NCBI GenBank assembly: GCA_013695855.1
Contig: JACCZR010000079.1
Span: 1-10,188, forward strand
Source: Thermoleophilaceae bacterium
GTDB lineage: Bacteria; Actinomycetota; Thermoleophilia; Solirubrobacterales; Thermoleophilaceae
Direction of reading: 5' to 3'
Length of the DNA stretch: 10,188 nucleotides
The position numbers and the translations under genes were made by a program. Of this stretch, positions 1 to 7,493 are shown in pieces; the first letter of the stretch is position 1, and each line of letters starts with the position of its first letter. The notes beneath the pieces are model-generated. The model was given only the letters and a program-made list of their open reading frames with translations, was not told the DNA's origin and ran no database searches.

Positions 1-794
<794 letters not shown>

Positions 795-798
<4 letters not shown>

Positions 799-2540
799 GC
801 GGCGACCGCAAGCGCAAGATCGGCCAGCTGCTCGTGCTGCTGCGACCCTACCGCGGGCGCGTGGTGGCGATGTTCGTGGCGCTGACGCTGGCCACCGCCG
901 CCGGCCTCGCTCCCCCCTACCTGGCCGGGCGCGCCATCGACGACGGCATCCGCCGCGCCAGCACGTCGGCGCTCGTGGTCCTGATGGTGCTGTTCCTGGC
1001 AGCTGCTCTGGTCAACTGGGGTGCGAGCTACGCCCAGACCTACCTCGTCAACTGGGTCGGCCAGCGAGCGCTCCAGGACCTCCGCGAGCGGCTGTTCGCC
1101 CACCTCCAGCGGCTGTCGGTGGGGTTCTATTCGCGAAATCGCGCGGGCGTGGTGATCTCGCGGCTGACCAACGACGTCCAGGCACTCGACCAGCTCGTCA
1201 CCGACGGCATCGTGACGCTGTTCTCGGCTTCGCTGACCCTGATCGGCACGGCGGCGATCCTCCTCTTCCTCGACGCCCAGCTCGCGCTGGTCACCTTCGC
1301 GGTGTTTCCCGTGCTGCTGATCGCCACCGTCATCTTCCGGCTGGCCTCGGCCAACGCCTATCGCCTGACCCGCGAGAAGATCGCGCTGATCACCGCGTAC
1401 CTCCAGGAGACGTTGTCGGGCGTTCGGGTGGTGCGCGCGTTCGGCCAGGAACCCCGCCACCGGGGCCGCTTCGGCGAGCTCAACGAGGACAACCGCGAGG
1501 CCAACATGCGAACGGTCTACCTCAACGCCGCCTACTTCCCCGCCGTCGAGCTCCTCTCGGCCGTGGCCACCGGGGTGATCCTGGTCTACGGCGGCAATCA
1601 GGTGCTCGAGAACGCGATCACCATCGGCGTTCTGGCTTCCTTCGTCTTCTACCTGCAGACGTTCTTCGACCCCATCCAGCAGCTGTCACAGCTCTACACG
1701 ACCTACCAGGCGGGCATGGCCGCCCTGGACAAGATCTTCGGCCTGCTCGACGAGGAGCCCGACGTGACCGACGCGACCGACGCGATCGAGCTGCCCTCGG
1801 TGCGCGGCGAGATCCGCTTCGAAGACGTGACCTTTGCCTACGGCGACGGCGCGCCTGCGCTGGCCGAGGTGAACCTGCACGTGGCGCCGGGCCAGACGGT
1901 GGCGCTGGTGGGGGCCACCGGCGCCGGCAAGTCGACGCTGGCCAAGCTCGTGGCGCGGTTCTACGACCCCACCGAGGGGCGCGTGCTGATCGATGGCCAC
2001 GACCTGCGCGACGTGACCGAGCGCTCGCTTCGCTCCCAGCTGGGCATCGTGCCCCAGGAGGGCTTCCTGTTCTCGGGAACGATCCGCGACAACATCGCCT
2101 TCGGGCGCCCCGACGCGACCGACGAGGAAGTGAAGGCCGCCGCCCGCGCCGTGGGCGCCCGCGAGTTCATCGAGGCCCTGCCCGAGGGCTACGCGACCGA
2201 GGTCGGCGAGCGAGGCGGGCACCTGTCGGCCGGCCAGCGTCAGATGGTGGCCTTCGCTCGGGCGGCCGCCGCCGATCCGCGGGTCCTGATCCTCGACGAG
2301 GCGACCTCGAACGTGGACGTCGCGACCGAGGCCCGCATCGAACACGGCATGCGCCGGCTGCTGGCGAGCCGCACGGCGATCGTCATCGCCCACCGGCTGT
2401 CGACGATTCGCTCGGCGGGGCGCATCGTCGTGCTGGAGGGCGGCCGCATCGTCGAGCAGGGAACCCACGACGAGCTGCTGGAGGCCGACGGCGCCTACGC
2501 GCGGCTGTACGGCGACTGGGCTGGTCAGGCAGCGGCCTAA
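795..2540 (+). CDS. ABC exporter permease-ATPase subunit (catalytic half)
   Basis: This is a complete 581-residue half-transporter of normal length. Six hydrophobic segments lie at roughly 23-45, 58-80, 137-158, 161-181, 247-266 and 277-298, with a coupling-helix region near 108-128 (SVGFYSRNRAG). The nucleotide-binding domain follows: Walker A GATGAGKST 373-381, Q-loop Q421, signature LSAGQ 477-481, Walker B with catalytic glutamate D501-E502, and H-loop H533. The catalytic residues are intact but the signature has A in place of the first G. In the predicted heterodimer, its Walker A/B would pair with the upstream protein's perfect LSGGQ to form the active site. Its own LSAGQ would face the degenerate site. 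The GTG start overlaps the upstream stop by 4 nt and has no separate Shine-Dalgarno, indicating translational coupling. The family is multidrug/lipid exporters; actinobacterial pairs such as Rv1272c/Rv1273c are possible relatives. The substrate is unknown. Confidence 0.96.
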
Positions 2541-2548
2541 GTGCCTAA

Positions 2549-2620
2549 CTGGGGAACCTGGACTCGAACCAGGACTGACTGCTCCAGAGGCAGTAGTGCT
2601 GCCGATTACACCATTCCCCA
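2549..2620 (-). tRNA. tRNA-Gln (anticodon CUG)
   Basis: Read on the - strand, the sequence folds as a full cloverleaf of 72 nt. The acceptor stem is TGGGGAA with TTCCCCA (7 bp). The D stem is GTGT/GCAC (last pair T-G). The anticodon stem is ACTGC/GCAGT around the loop CTCTGGA, giving anticodon CTG. The T stem CCTGG/CCAGG is perfect, around TTCGAGT. The discriminator base is G, as in bacterial tRNA-Gln. The three bases after it are TTA, so the CCA end is not encoded and must be added enzymatically. The gene converges with the ABC exporter, whose stop lies 8 nt from the tRNA 3' end. A possible -10 hexamer lies about 40 nt upstream. Confidence 0.95.
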
Positions 2621-2659
2621 CAGTGCTTCGGGCGAGCCAGCAGGCCCGCCGGGGACGTC

Positions 2660-2665
2660 AGTTTA
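2660..2665 (-). promoter_or_regulatory. Putative -10 element of tRNA-Gln
   Basis: On the - strand the hexamer TAAACT matches TAnnnT and would start transcription near 2653, about 33 nt before the mature tRNA 5' end. That is a normal leader length for a tRNA precursor. No clear TTGACA-like -35 is visible at 17-18 nt upstream. A second, weaker AT-rich candidate (CATAAA) lies further upstream near 2685-2690. Confidence 0.4.
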
Positions 2666-2691
2666 GCCGCTGAGTCTGTCCGACTTTTATG

Positions 2692-2705
2692 CGAACGTAC
2701 GTTTG
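2692..2705. promoter_or_regulatory. Operator-like palindrome (LexA- or TetR-type)
   Basis: The sequence CGAACGTACGTTTG contains a perfect 10-bp palindrome, AACGTACGTT (2694-2703), flanked by C and G. It fits the SOS-box form CGAAC-N4-GTTYG known from Bacillus and actinobacterial LexA, with T in place of C at one arm. Palindromes with a CGTACG centre are also common TetR-family operators. It lies upstream of the putative tRNA -10, at about -40 to -52 from the inferred start. No LexA or TetR gene is in the window. Confidence 0.45.
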
Positions 2706-2734
2706 GTTATGGGGACTGGACGTAGACAGCGAAC

Positions 2735-2756
2735 GGCCCCTCGGGAGGCCCCGGGA
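2735..2756. repeat. Short GC-rich imperfect tandem repeat
   Basis: Two adjacent copies of a small unit: GGCCCCTCGGGA (2735-2746) followed by GGCCCCGGGA (2747-2756), the second lacking two bases. It lies in the intergenic stretch downstream of the oxidoreductase gene. Its GC-rich inverted portions could form a weak hairpin in the - strand transcript, but there is no run of T residues after it. Confidence 0.5.
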
Positions 2757-2823
2757 GTCACCCGTGAAGCCGCAGGGCCGGTTGAGTTCGTGCCTCGGCG
2801 CGCTCAGGCGACGACCGGGTCCG

Positions 2824-4056
2824 CTACAGCGAGCCGAGCTCCGTGCCGTCGTCGGCCAGGGCCGACGAGTCCGGCCCGGCGCCTTCCCTGATGAAACGCC
2901 TCGCCTCTTCGAGCTCGTTCTCGTCACGGGCGACCGACAGCGCCGCGGTGACCTTGCCGTCGTCCAGGTAGAAGGCCGTGAAGCTGCCGTCGTCCAGCGA
3001 GCCGCGGATGACCGGCTCGCCGCTGCCCGGGCCCACGTAGCCCAGCGACACCCAATCGGCCAGGTCGGAGAAGAAGTAGGGCACCACGTCGTGGTCCACG
3101 CCCTGGCCGAGCATGTTGCGGGCCGCGGTCTTGCCGTGCTCGGCGGCCACGTCCCAGTGCTCGAGGCGCAGTGGCCGGCCGTGGATGACGCTGTCGTACT
3201 CGCACATGTCACCGGCGGCGAAGACCCCCTCCAGCGAGGTCTCCAGCCCGGATGAGCACAGCAGTCCGCCCGCCTCGCCCAGCTCGATGCCTCCCGAGCG
3301 GGCGAGCGTCACGTCGGGCATCACGCCGGCGCCCACGATCACCATGTCGCAGTCAAGCTCCAAGCCGCCCTCGGTCACCACCCGCGAGACCCGGCCGTCC
3401 GAGCCCTCGAAGCGATCCAGCGAGTCGCCGCCGTGGATCTCCACGCCGTGCTCGCGCAGGATGCCGCCGAAGAAGGGGGCGAGCGACGGTCCCACCGTGC
3501 GCTCGAGGACCTCGTCCTCCTGCATCAGGATCGTGCAGTGCTTGCCCAGGCCCGCCGAGAGCGACGCCGCCACCTCGCAGCCGATGTAGCTGCCGCCGAT
3601 CAGCACCACCCGCTCGGCCTCGGCTGCCTCCTCGCGGATGGCGTCCGAGTTGCCAAAGGCCCGGAGGTAGTGCAGGCCGTCGAGGTCGGCGCCATCGGCA
3701 CGCAGGCGGCGCACGTTCGCGCCGGTTGCCAGCAAGGCCTTGTCGAAACCCACTTCCTCCTTCGTGGACAGCTTCGCCGTCCGACCGTCGGCATCGAGCT
3801 TCATCACGCTCGTGCCCGTCAGCAGCTCGACGTCGTTGGCCTCCCACCAGTCCGGGGACTCCGCCAGCGCAGCCTCGCGCCCCGACTCCCCGCGCAGGTA
3901 GCCCTTGGACAGGGGCGGGCGGTCGTAGGGCGGGTCGGGCTCGCGGCCCACGAGCAGGATCGAGCCCTCGGCGCCCTCCTCGCGCAGCGTCCGCGCGCAA
4001 CGCGCCGCGGCCACGCCGCCGCCGATCAGAAGGAAGTCGACCGCGCGGTCGGCCAC
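2824..4056 (-). CDS. FAD/NAD(P)-dependent oxidoreductase, ferredoxin-reductase/AIF type
   Basis: A 410-residue flavoprotein of the class II pyridine nucleotide-disulfide reductase fold, of usual length for ferredoxin/rubredoxin reductases and AIF-like proteins. The N-terminal FAD Rossmann motif LLIGGGVAAARCA is at 9-21, the conserved YDRPPLSKGYL at 44-54 and the ATG motif at 110-112. The second (NAD(P)) Rossmann motif IGGSYIG is at 153-159. FAD-contacting AAGD is at 280-283 and EHWDVAAEHG at 299-308. A reductase C-terminal domain follows from about 325. The strand after the NAD motif ends in LMQED, without the usual single acidic residue after beta-2, so cofactor preference is unclear. No redox-active CxxC is present. 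It probably passes electrons from NAD(P)H to a ferredoxin, rubredoxin or oxygenase partner, but none is encoded nearby. The GTG start is the only one possible before the Rossmann motif, because an in-frame TGA lies one codon upstream. No Shine-Dalgarno is visible. It is the last gene of the - strand cluster, about 40 nt after the RCK gene. Confidence 0.9.
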   Translation of the reverse strand: MADRAVDFLLIGGGVAAARCARTLREEGAEGSILLVGREPDPPYDRPPLSKGYLRGESGREAALAESPDWWEANDVELLTGTSVMKLDADGRTAKLSTKEEVGFDKALLATGANVRRLRADGADLDGLHYLRAFGNSDAIREEAAEAERVVLIGGSYIGCEVAASLSAGLGKHCTILMQEDEVLERTVGPSLAPFFGGILREHGVEIHGGDSLDRFEGSDGRVSRVVTEGGLELDCDMVIVGAGVMPDVTLARSGGIELGEAGGLLCSSGLETSLEGVFAAGDMCEYDSVIHGRPLRLEHWDVAAEHGKTAARNMLGQGVDHDVVPYFFSDLADWVSLGYVGPGSGEPVIRGSLDDGSFTAFYLDDGKVTAALSVARDENELEEARRFIREGAGPDSSALADDGTELGSL

Positions 4057-4059
4057 CGG

Positions 4060-4095
4060 TCAGGCGATTCGGCGTGGGGTCGTGGCACCAGTCAT
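4060..4095 (-). CDS. Possible 11-codon leader peptide
   Basis: Between the RCK gene and the oxidoreductase gene, an ATG begins 1 nt after the RCK stop and reads MTGATTPRRIA followed by TGA. The stop is in the same frame as the oxidoreductase and 3 nt from its GTG start. Ribosomes finishing this mini-ORF could reinitiate at the GTG, which has no Shine-Dalgarno of its own. It may be fortuitous, or a remnant of a longer N-terminus. Confidence 0.25.
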   Translation of the reverse strand: MTGATTPRRIA

Positions 4096-4096
4096 C

Positions 4097-4768
4097 TCAG
4101 GCCGCTTCCGGCTGTGGCGCGAAGCGCTCCGTCACATCGGCCTCCAGACCGGTGTCCAGCACCAGCAGCACCTCGTCCCCGGCCTCGATCACCGAGTCGG
4201 CCACGGGCACGAAGCCCCCGCCGCCGCGCAGGATGGAGATGACCAGCGAGCCGTCGGGCAGACCCAGGTCGATGACCCGCTGCCCCACCGCGGGCGAGTC
4301 GTCGCCCAGCTCGAGCTCGATGATCTCGAGCCGCTCCGTCGGGAGGTCGAGCAGGTGCACGAGGCCGTACTGGGGCACCTCGTGCTCGATCAGCCGCAGG
4401 ATCAGGTCGGTGGCCGAGACAGCGGGCTTGACCCCAAGGAGCTCGAAGTGCTGCAGGTTGCGTGGGTTGTTGCAGCGGGCCACGACCCGCTCGACGCCGT
4501 ATTTCTCGCGCGCGACCTGGCAGATGAGGATGTTGTCCTCGTCGTCGCCGGTCACCGCGATCACCAAGTCGGCCCGCTCGATGCCGGCGCGTTCGAGCAC
4601 CCAGAGCTCCGAGCCGTCACCGGCCTGGATGCGGTGCTCGAGCTCCTCCTCGACCACCTGATAGCGGCGCGAGGAGCTCTCGATCACGAGCACCTCGTTG
4701 CCCTTGTCGATCAGCTCACGAGCGAGGTTCCAGCCCACCTTGCCGGCTCCCACGATCAGGATGTACAT
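4097..4768 (-). CDS. RCK (TrkA-N plus TrkA-C) K+-transport regulatory protein
   Basis: A 223-residue TrkA-family protein. The N-terminal Rossmann domain binds NAD(H) or ATP: GAGKVG at 7-12, acidic E30 at the end of beta-2, the QAGDGS loop at 48-53 and TGDDEDN at 73-79. An RCK-C (TrkA-C) ligand domain follows at about 146-206, with the typical pattern of a beta strand, a gap, then PDGSLVISILRGG. Such proteins sit in the cytoplasm as rings that gate K+ channels or transporters (known family role). The ATG at 4768 is chosen because GAGG (4776-4779) lies 7 nt upstream and the Rossmann strand starts immediately. An in-frame start at 4819 would overlap the preceding gene and add 17 non-conserved residues. 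It lies 19 nt after a second RCK gene and so resembles the actinobacterial ceoB/ceoC pairs. No TrkH or KtrB membrane partner is in the window. Confidence 0.93.
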   Translation of the reverse strand: MYILIVGAGKVGWNLARELIDKGNEVLVIESSSRRYQVVEEELEHRIQAGDGSELWVLERAGIERADLVIAVTGDDEDNILICQVAREKYGVERVVARCNNPRNLQHFELLGVKPAVSATDLILRLIEHEVPQYGLVHLLDLPTERLEIIELELGDDSPAVGQRVIDLGLPDGSLVISILRGGGGFVPVADSVIEAGDEVLLVLDTGLEADVTERFAPQPEAA

Positions 4769-4775
4769 CAGGCCG

Positions 4776-4779
4776 CCTC
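4776..4779 (-). promoter_or_regulatory. Ribosome binding site deciding the RCK start at 4768
   Basis: GAGG on the - strand, 7 nt before the ATG at 4768. It is the clearest Shine-Dalgarno in the cluster, and it belongs to the start that has neither a -10 hexamer nor an overlapping upstream stop. Confidence 0.6.
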
Positions 4780-4787
4780 GGGCTTCA

Positions 4788-5234
4788 TCAGCCGCTGACT
4801 CCCTCGAAGCGGATCTCACCTCTGACCGCGCCCTCCAGCAGCTCGATCGCGGTCTGGGTAGGGCATACCGTCTGCAGGCCCTGCTGGGCGTACCACTTCG
4901 CCCGCGCCGGATCGAGCACGCGCACCACCACGCGCTCCACCTCGAACTGTCGCTGGGCGATCTGGGCGATCACCAGGTTGGTGTTGTCGCCGTCGGTGGA
5001 GGCTACGAAAGCGTCGGCGCGCTCTATGCCGGCCTGCAGCAGCGCGTCGATCTCCAACGCGGTGCCCTCGGTGAACTGCCCGCCCAGGTCCTCCCAGCTC
5101 TGGTTCTGGCCACGGTTGAGCATGGCGATCGCCTCGGGGTCCTCGTCGAGCACCGAGACGGTGTGGCCGTCGGCGAGCATGGTCTTCGCAACCGCCGACC
5201 CCACCCGTCCACTGCCCACGATCAGGACGAACAT
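4788..5234 (-). CDS. RCK TrkA-N single-domain protein
   Basis: A 148-residue protein consisting of one TrkA-N Rossmann domain. GSGRVG is at 7-12, acidic VLDED at 28-32, STDGDN at 79-84 and VERVVVRVLDP at 99-109. These are the usual features of a nucleotide-binding RCK-N domain. The chain ends soon after the domain, so the RCK-C ligand domain that its neighbour has is absent. Only 19 nt separate its stop from the next RCK gene, leaving no room for a broken C-domain remnant. It probably forms a mixed ring or dimer with the 223-residue protein and senses NADH/NAD+ or ATP/ADP (inference from the family). The ATG at 5234 opens directly on the first beta strand. TAGAGT lies 9 nt upstream and suggests an internal promoter. 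Confidence 0.92.
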   Translation of the reverse strand: MFVLIVGSGRVGSAVAKTMLADGHTVSVLDEDPEAIAMLNRGQNQSWEDLGGQFTEGTALEIDALLQAGIERADAFVASTDGDNTNLVIAQIAQRQFEVERVVVRVLDPARAKWYAQQGLQTVCPTQTAIELLEGAVRGEIRFEGVSG

Positions 5235-5243
5235 CAGGGCCGC

Positions 5244-5249
5244 ACTCTA
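5244..5249 (-). promoter_or_regulatory. Putative internal promoter -10 for the RCK pair
   Basis: TAGAGT on the - strand matches TAnnnT and is followed by 9 nt and then the ATG at 5234, so the transcript would have a leader of about 3 nt or less. It lies in the 54-nt gap after the second permease gene, the widest gap inside the cluster. No convincing -35 is visible. Confidence 0.45.
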
Positions 5250-5288
5250 GCGCCGCTCGGCCCACTCCGGCACCGCTGCTCGGCTCAC

Positions 5289-7295
5289 TCACTCAGGCGC
5301 GGCAGCCCGCGAGATGCTGTCCGGGAGGGCGGGTGGAGCGGTGAGGATCACCTTGCACGGGGCCTTCTCCACCACGTAGCGGGTGGTGTCGCCAACAGAG
5401 CGCTCGCGCGACCGCGAGCGCGCTCCCAGCAGCGCCCCCCCGCCGGTCCGCGACGGCTCCTCGGCGGCCAGCACGATCGCCTCGACCCCCCTTCGCTTGG
5501 CCTCGGCGACGATCGCGGCACCCGCCGTGCGCCCGCGCACCGTGGCGGTCGCGACCTCCACCCCTTCGTACTCCTCGCCCACCTCCTTCGCGCGGGCCAG
5601 CAGGCGCTTGGCCTCGGCCACCCGCTCAGGCGGCACGCGTGCGTCCATGGGCAGGGACATCGGCATCTCGAAGACGTACAGCGCCTCCAGCATGGCGCCG
5701 CCGTCCCGCTCGTCGGCCTCGTCGGCGGCCAGGCGGCCGGCGGTGCCCACGATGTCGTCGTCGAGCTCCCGGCCGAACACCGGGACGAGGATGCTTCCGT
5801 ACTCGGTCTCCTCGCGCTCGAGGAGGGCCTCGGCGGGGATCGTGAAGCGCTTGGTCAGCGACTTGTCCTGCTGCTTTCGGTAGACCACGTAGAGCACGAT
5901 TCCCGCGGCCATCCAGACCCCACCGGCGATGCGCGCGCCCTCGTGAAGCACCACGACGCTCACCCAGCCCGCGCCGGACAGCAGCGCGCCGAGCGCCGCC
6001 GGGATCGGTATCGAGCCGCCACGCACGGGCACCGAGAGCGGGATCCGGAAGGCGCTCGGGCGGTCGGGCTCGCGGAAGCGGAGCACGATGACCGACAGGT
6101 GGGCGATCGTGAACGCCAGGGTCGCCCCGAAGGCGAACAGGCCGGCGAGGAAGTCCACGTCGGCGGGCAGCGTGAGCGCCAAGGCCAGCAGGGCGCAGAG
6201 GCCGATCGCCACGTAGGGCGTCGAGCGCCGCCGCTCGAGGCGCCCGAGCACGCTGGGGACCTGGCGGTTGGTGGCGAGCGAGTAGGCCAGCCGGCCGACG
6301 CCGAGCATCTGGCTGTTGGCGGCCTGCGCGAGAACGACCGCGGCCGTCCCCCCGACCACGTAGCGCAACCCGTCAGCGGTCCACTCGGGCTCGAAGGTCG
6401 ATACCACCCCCAGCACCGGCATCTCGACGAAGCGCTCGCCTAGCGCGGTGACGCCGCCGATCACCGGGACGGCCATGAGCGCCACCACCGCGACGCCTCC
6501 GAGCATGAGGAAGACCGCCACGCCGCTGAGCGCCACCAGGCGCCTCAGCCCGCGACGGCCCACCCGCACCTCGCCGGCGAGTCCCGACGCCGCCTCGATC
6601 CCGGCGGCCGCCGCGGCCGCGAGCGTGGTGGCGAAGATCAGGTCCTCCACACGCGGTGACCGGCCCAGATCGATCGAGTCGGTGATCAGCCCGAGGTCCG
6701 AGACGGTGGCGAGGCCCACGGCGATGATCACCGCCACGAGGAAGATGTTGAGCACGGTCACCCGCAGCACTGTGCGAAGGCGCTCGGGCGAGATGCCGCG
6801 CACGTTCAGGGCCACCACCCCGGCCAGCACGGCGGCGGTGATCAGGAGCTCGACCCCGCCGTCGCCGGCCGGTCCCCAGAACGCAGTCAGGTAGTGGGGC
6901 ACCGCCAGCGCAGCGATCGCCATCACGATCAGGTAGTCCAGGAGGATCGCCCAACCGGCGATGAAGCTGACCAGCTCGTTGAAGGCGTAGCGGGCGAACG
7001 TCGAGGCTCCGCCGCGCTCGGCGTGCAGCGAGTTGCCCTCGACGTAGGTGGCCATCGTGAGCGCGAAAAGCAGAGCGGCGAGCAGGAAGACCACAGGCGT
7101 CAGCCCGAGCGCCTCGCCGGCCACCACACCGAGCACGAAGTAGATCGACGAGCCGACGGCCGAGAGGACCACCGCGAAGAGCGCCGGCTCGCCCAGGCTG
7201 CGCGAGAAGCGCGCCTCGGCCCCCGCCCCGCGCGCCAGGCCTTCGCGCATGCGCCCGACTGCCGGGCGGGCGCCGTCGCCGGGTGGGCCCGTCAC
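5289..7295 (-). CDS. APC-superfamily permease with C-terminal USP domain (copy B)
   Basis: A 668-residue membrane protein: an amino-acid/polyamine/organocation (APC) permease with about 12 hydrophobic segments (residues about 36-470), then a soluble universal-stress-protein-like domain (about 498-652). APC marks include VGSSIYFVLG (47-56), the HAERGGASTFARYAFNEL segment (91-108), GIEAASGLAGE (232-242) and SLATNRQVP (339-347). The second half of the family motif is divergent (AGE for the usual AEE). The USP part starts YGSILVPVFG (499-508) and ends APCKVIL (645-651), but the glycine spacing of the ATP loop is irregular. KimA, a K+ importer, has the same domain order (known); the sequence does not establish the substrate here. 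The GTG start overlaps the upstream stop as GTGA, indicating coupling to the small membrane protein. Residue 16 (ATG at 7250) is an alternative start. Permease copy A further upstream is a clear but diverged paralogue. Confidence 0.92.
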   Translation of the reverse strand: MTGPPGDGARPAVGRMREGLARGAGAEARFSRSLGEPALFAVVLSAVGSSIYFVLGVVAGEALGLTPVVFLLAALLFALTMATYVEGNSLHAERGGASTFARYAFNELVSFIAGWAILLDYLIVMAIAALAVPHYLTAFWGPAGDGGVELLITAAVLAGVVALNVRGISPERLRTVLRVTVLNIFLVAVIIAVGLATVSDLGLITDSIDLGRSPRVEDLIFATTLAAAAAAGIEAASGLAGEVRVGRRGLRRLVALSGVAVFLMLGGVAVVALMAVPVIGGVTALGERFVEMPVLGVVSTFEPEWTADGLRYVVGGTAAVVLAQAANSQMLGVGRLAYSLATNRQVPSVLGRLERRRSTPYVAIGLCALLALALTLPADVDFLAGLFAFGATLAFTIAHLSVIVLRFREPDRPSAFRIPLSVPVRGGSIPIPAALGALLSGAGWVSVVVLHEGARIAGGVWMAAGIVLYVVYRKQQDKSLTKRFTIPAEALLEREETEYGSILVPVFGRELDDDIVGTAGRLAADEADERDGGAMLEALYVFEMPMSLPMDARVPPERVAEAKRLLARAKEVGEEYEGVEVATATVRGRTAGAAIVAEAKRRGVEAIVLAAEEPSRTGGGALLGARSRSRERSVGDTTRYVVEKAPCKVILTAPPALPDSISRAAAPE

Positions 7296-7477
7296 CGCTC
7301 GGAGGTGGCGCGGGCGATCAGCAGGCGGCCCGCTCCGATAGCCACGAACGCCGCCCCCAGCACCACGCCGAGCACCACGCCTCCGCCGCGAGCCACCGCC
7401 CCGGCGATCATCGCGAGGCCGAGCAGCAGGATGAACGCCGAGAGGAGACTCGACGTAAGCGAGTAGGCGCGCTGCAC
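7292..7477 (-). CDS. Small two-helix membrane protein
   Basis: A 61-residue protein that I do not recognise. It has two hydrophobic stretches, about 9-28 (SSLLSAFILLLGLAMIAGAV) and 33-51, joined by a short ARGGG turn. Its basic, short C-terminus (LLIARATSER) and basic N-terminal residue suggest a helical hairpin in the membrane. It begins 16 nt after permease copy A and its TGA overlaps the GTG of permease copy B by 4 nt. This tight placement between two permeases supports it as a real gene and suggests an accessory or assembly role (inference). GTG at 7477 is the start; TAAGAT lies 7 nt upstream and there is no Shine-Dalgarno. Confidence 0.72.
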   Translation of the reverse strand: MQRAYSLTSSLLSAFILLLGLAMIAGAVARGGGVVLGVVLGAAFVAIGAGRLLIARATSER

Positions 7478-7484
7478 GCGGCGG

Positions 7485-7490
7485 ATCTTA
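7485..7490 (-). promoter_or_regulatory. Putative leaderless -10 for the small membrane protein gene
   Basis: TAAGAT on the - strand is a strong TAnnnT match (close to TATAAT), followed by 7 nt and the GTG at 7477. This would give a transcript starting at, or one base before, the start codon. It sits inside the 16-nt gap after permease copy A. Confidence 0.5.
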
Positions 7491-7493
7491 GGG

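Larger units (their letters stand above)
2621..2823. other. Intergenic region between tRNA-Gln and the oxidoreductase gene
   Basis: About 200 bp with no credible gene. Open frames crossing it on either strand are parts of shadows of the neighbouring gene. It holds the putative tRNA promoter, an operator-like palindrome and a short GC-rich tandem repeat, each listed separately. Weak hairpins can be drawn (for example CGGG/CCCG around AGTCA near 2751-2764), but none is followed by a U-tract, so no intrinsic terminator is called for the six-gene set that ends at 2824. Confidence 0.6.

Noticed and set aside
2549..2705. tRNA-Gln region as an integration site of a mobile element
   Set aside because: No integrase, no repeated tRNA 3' segment elsewhere in the window and no change in composition on either side.
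2720..2823. Intrinsic terminator downstream of the oxidoreductase gene
   Set aside because: GC-rich partial hairpins can be drawn, but stems are short or mismatched and no T-run follows on the - strand.
2689..3255. + strand open frame starting at the palindrome, considered as a gene under operator control
   Set aside because: Most of it is antisense to the oxidoreductase gene, the protein has no recognisable domain, and no promoter or ribosome site precedes it convincingly.
4769..4819. Earlier in-frame start (4819) for the 223-residue RCK gene
   Set aside because: It would overlap the preceding gene by 32 nt and add residues before the Rossmann strand; the ATG at 4768 has a well-spaced GAGG.
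3252..6443. Very long open frames on the + strand (469 and 581 codons) antisense to the oxidoreductase, RCK and permease genes
   Set aside because: Their predicted proteins are rich in Arg, Pro, Ser, Gly and His with no recognisable domains, and they mirror well-supported genes on the - strand. They arise because stop codons are rare in GC-rich antisense frames.
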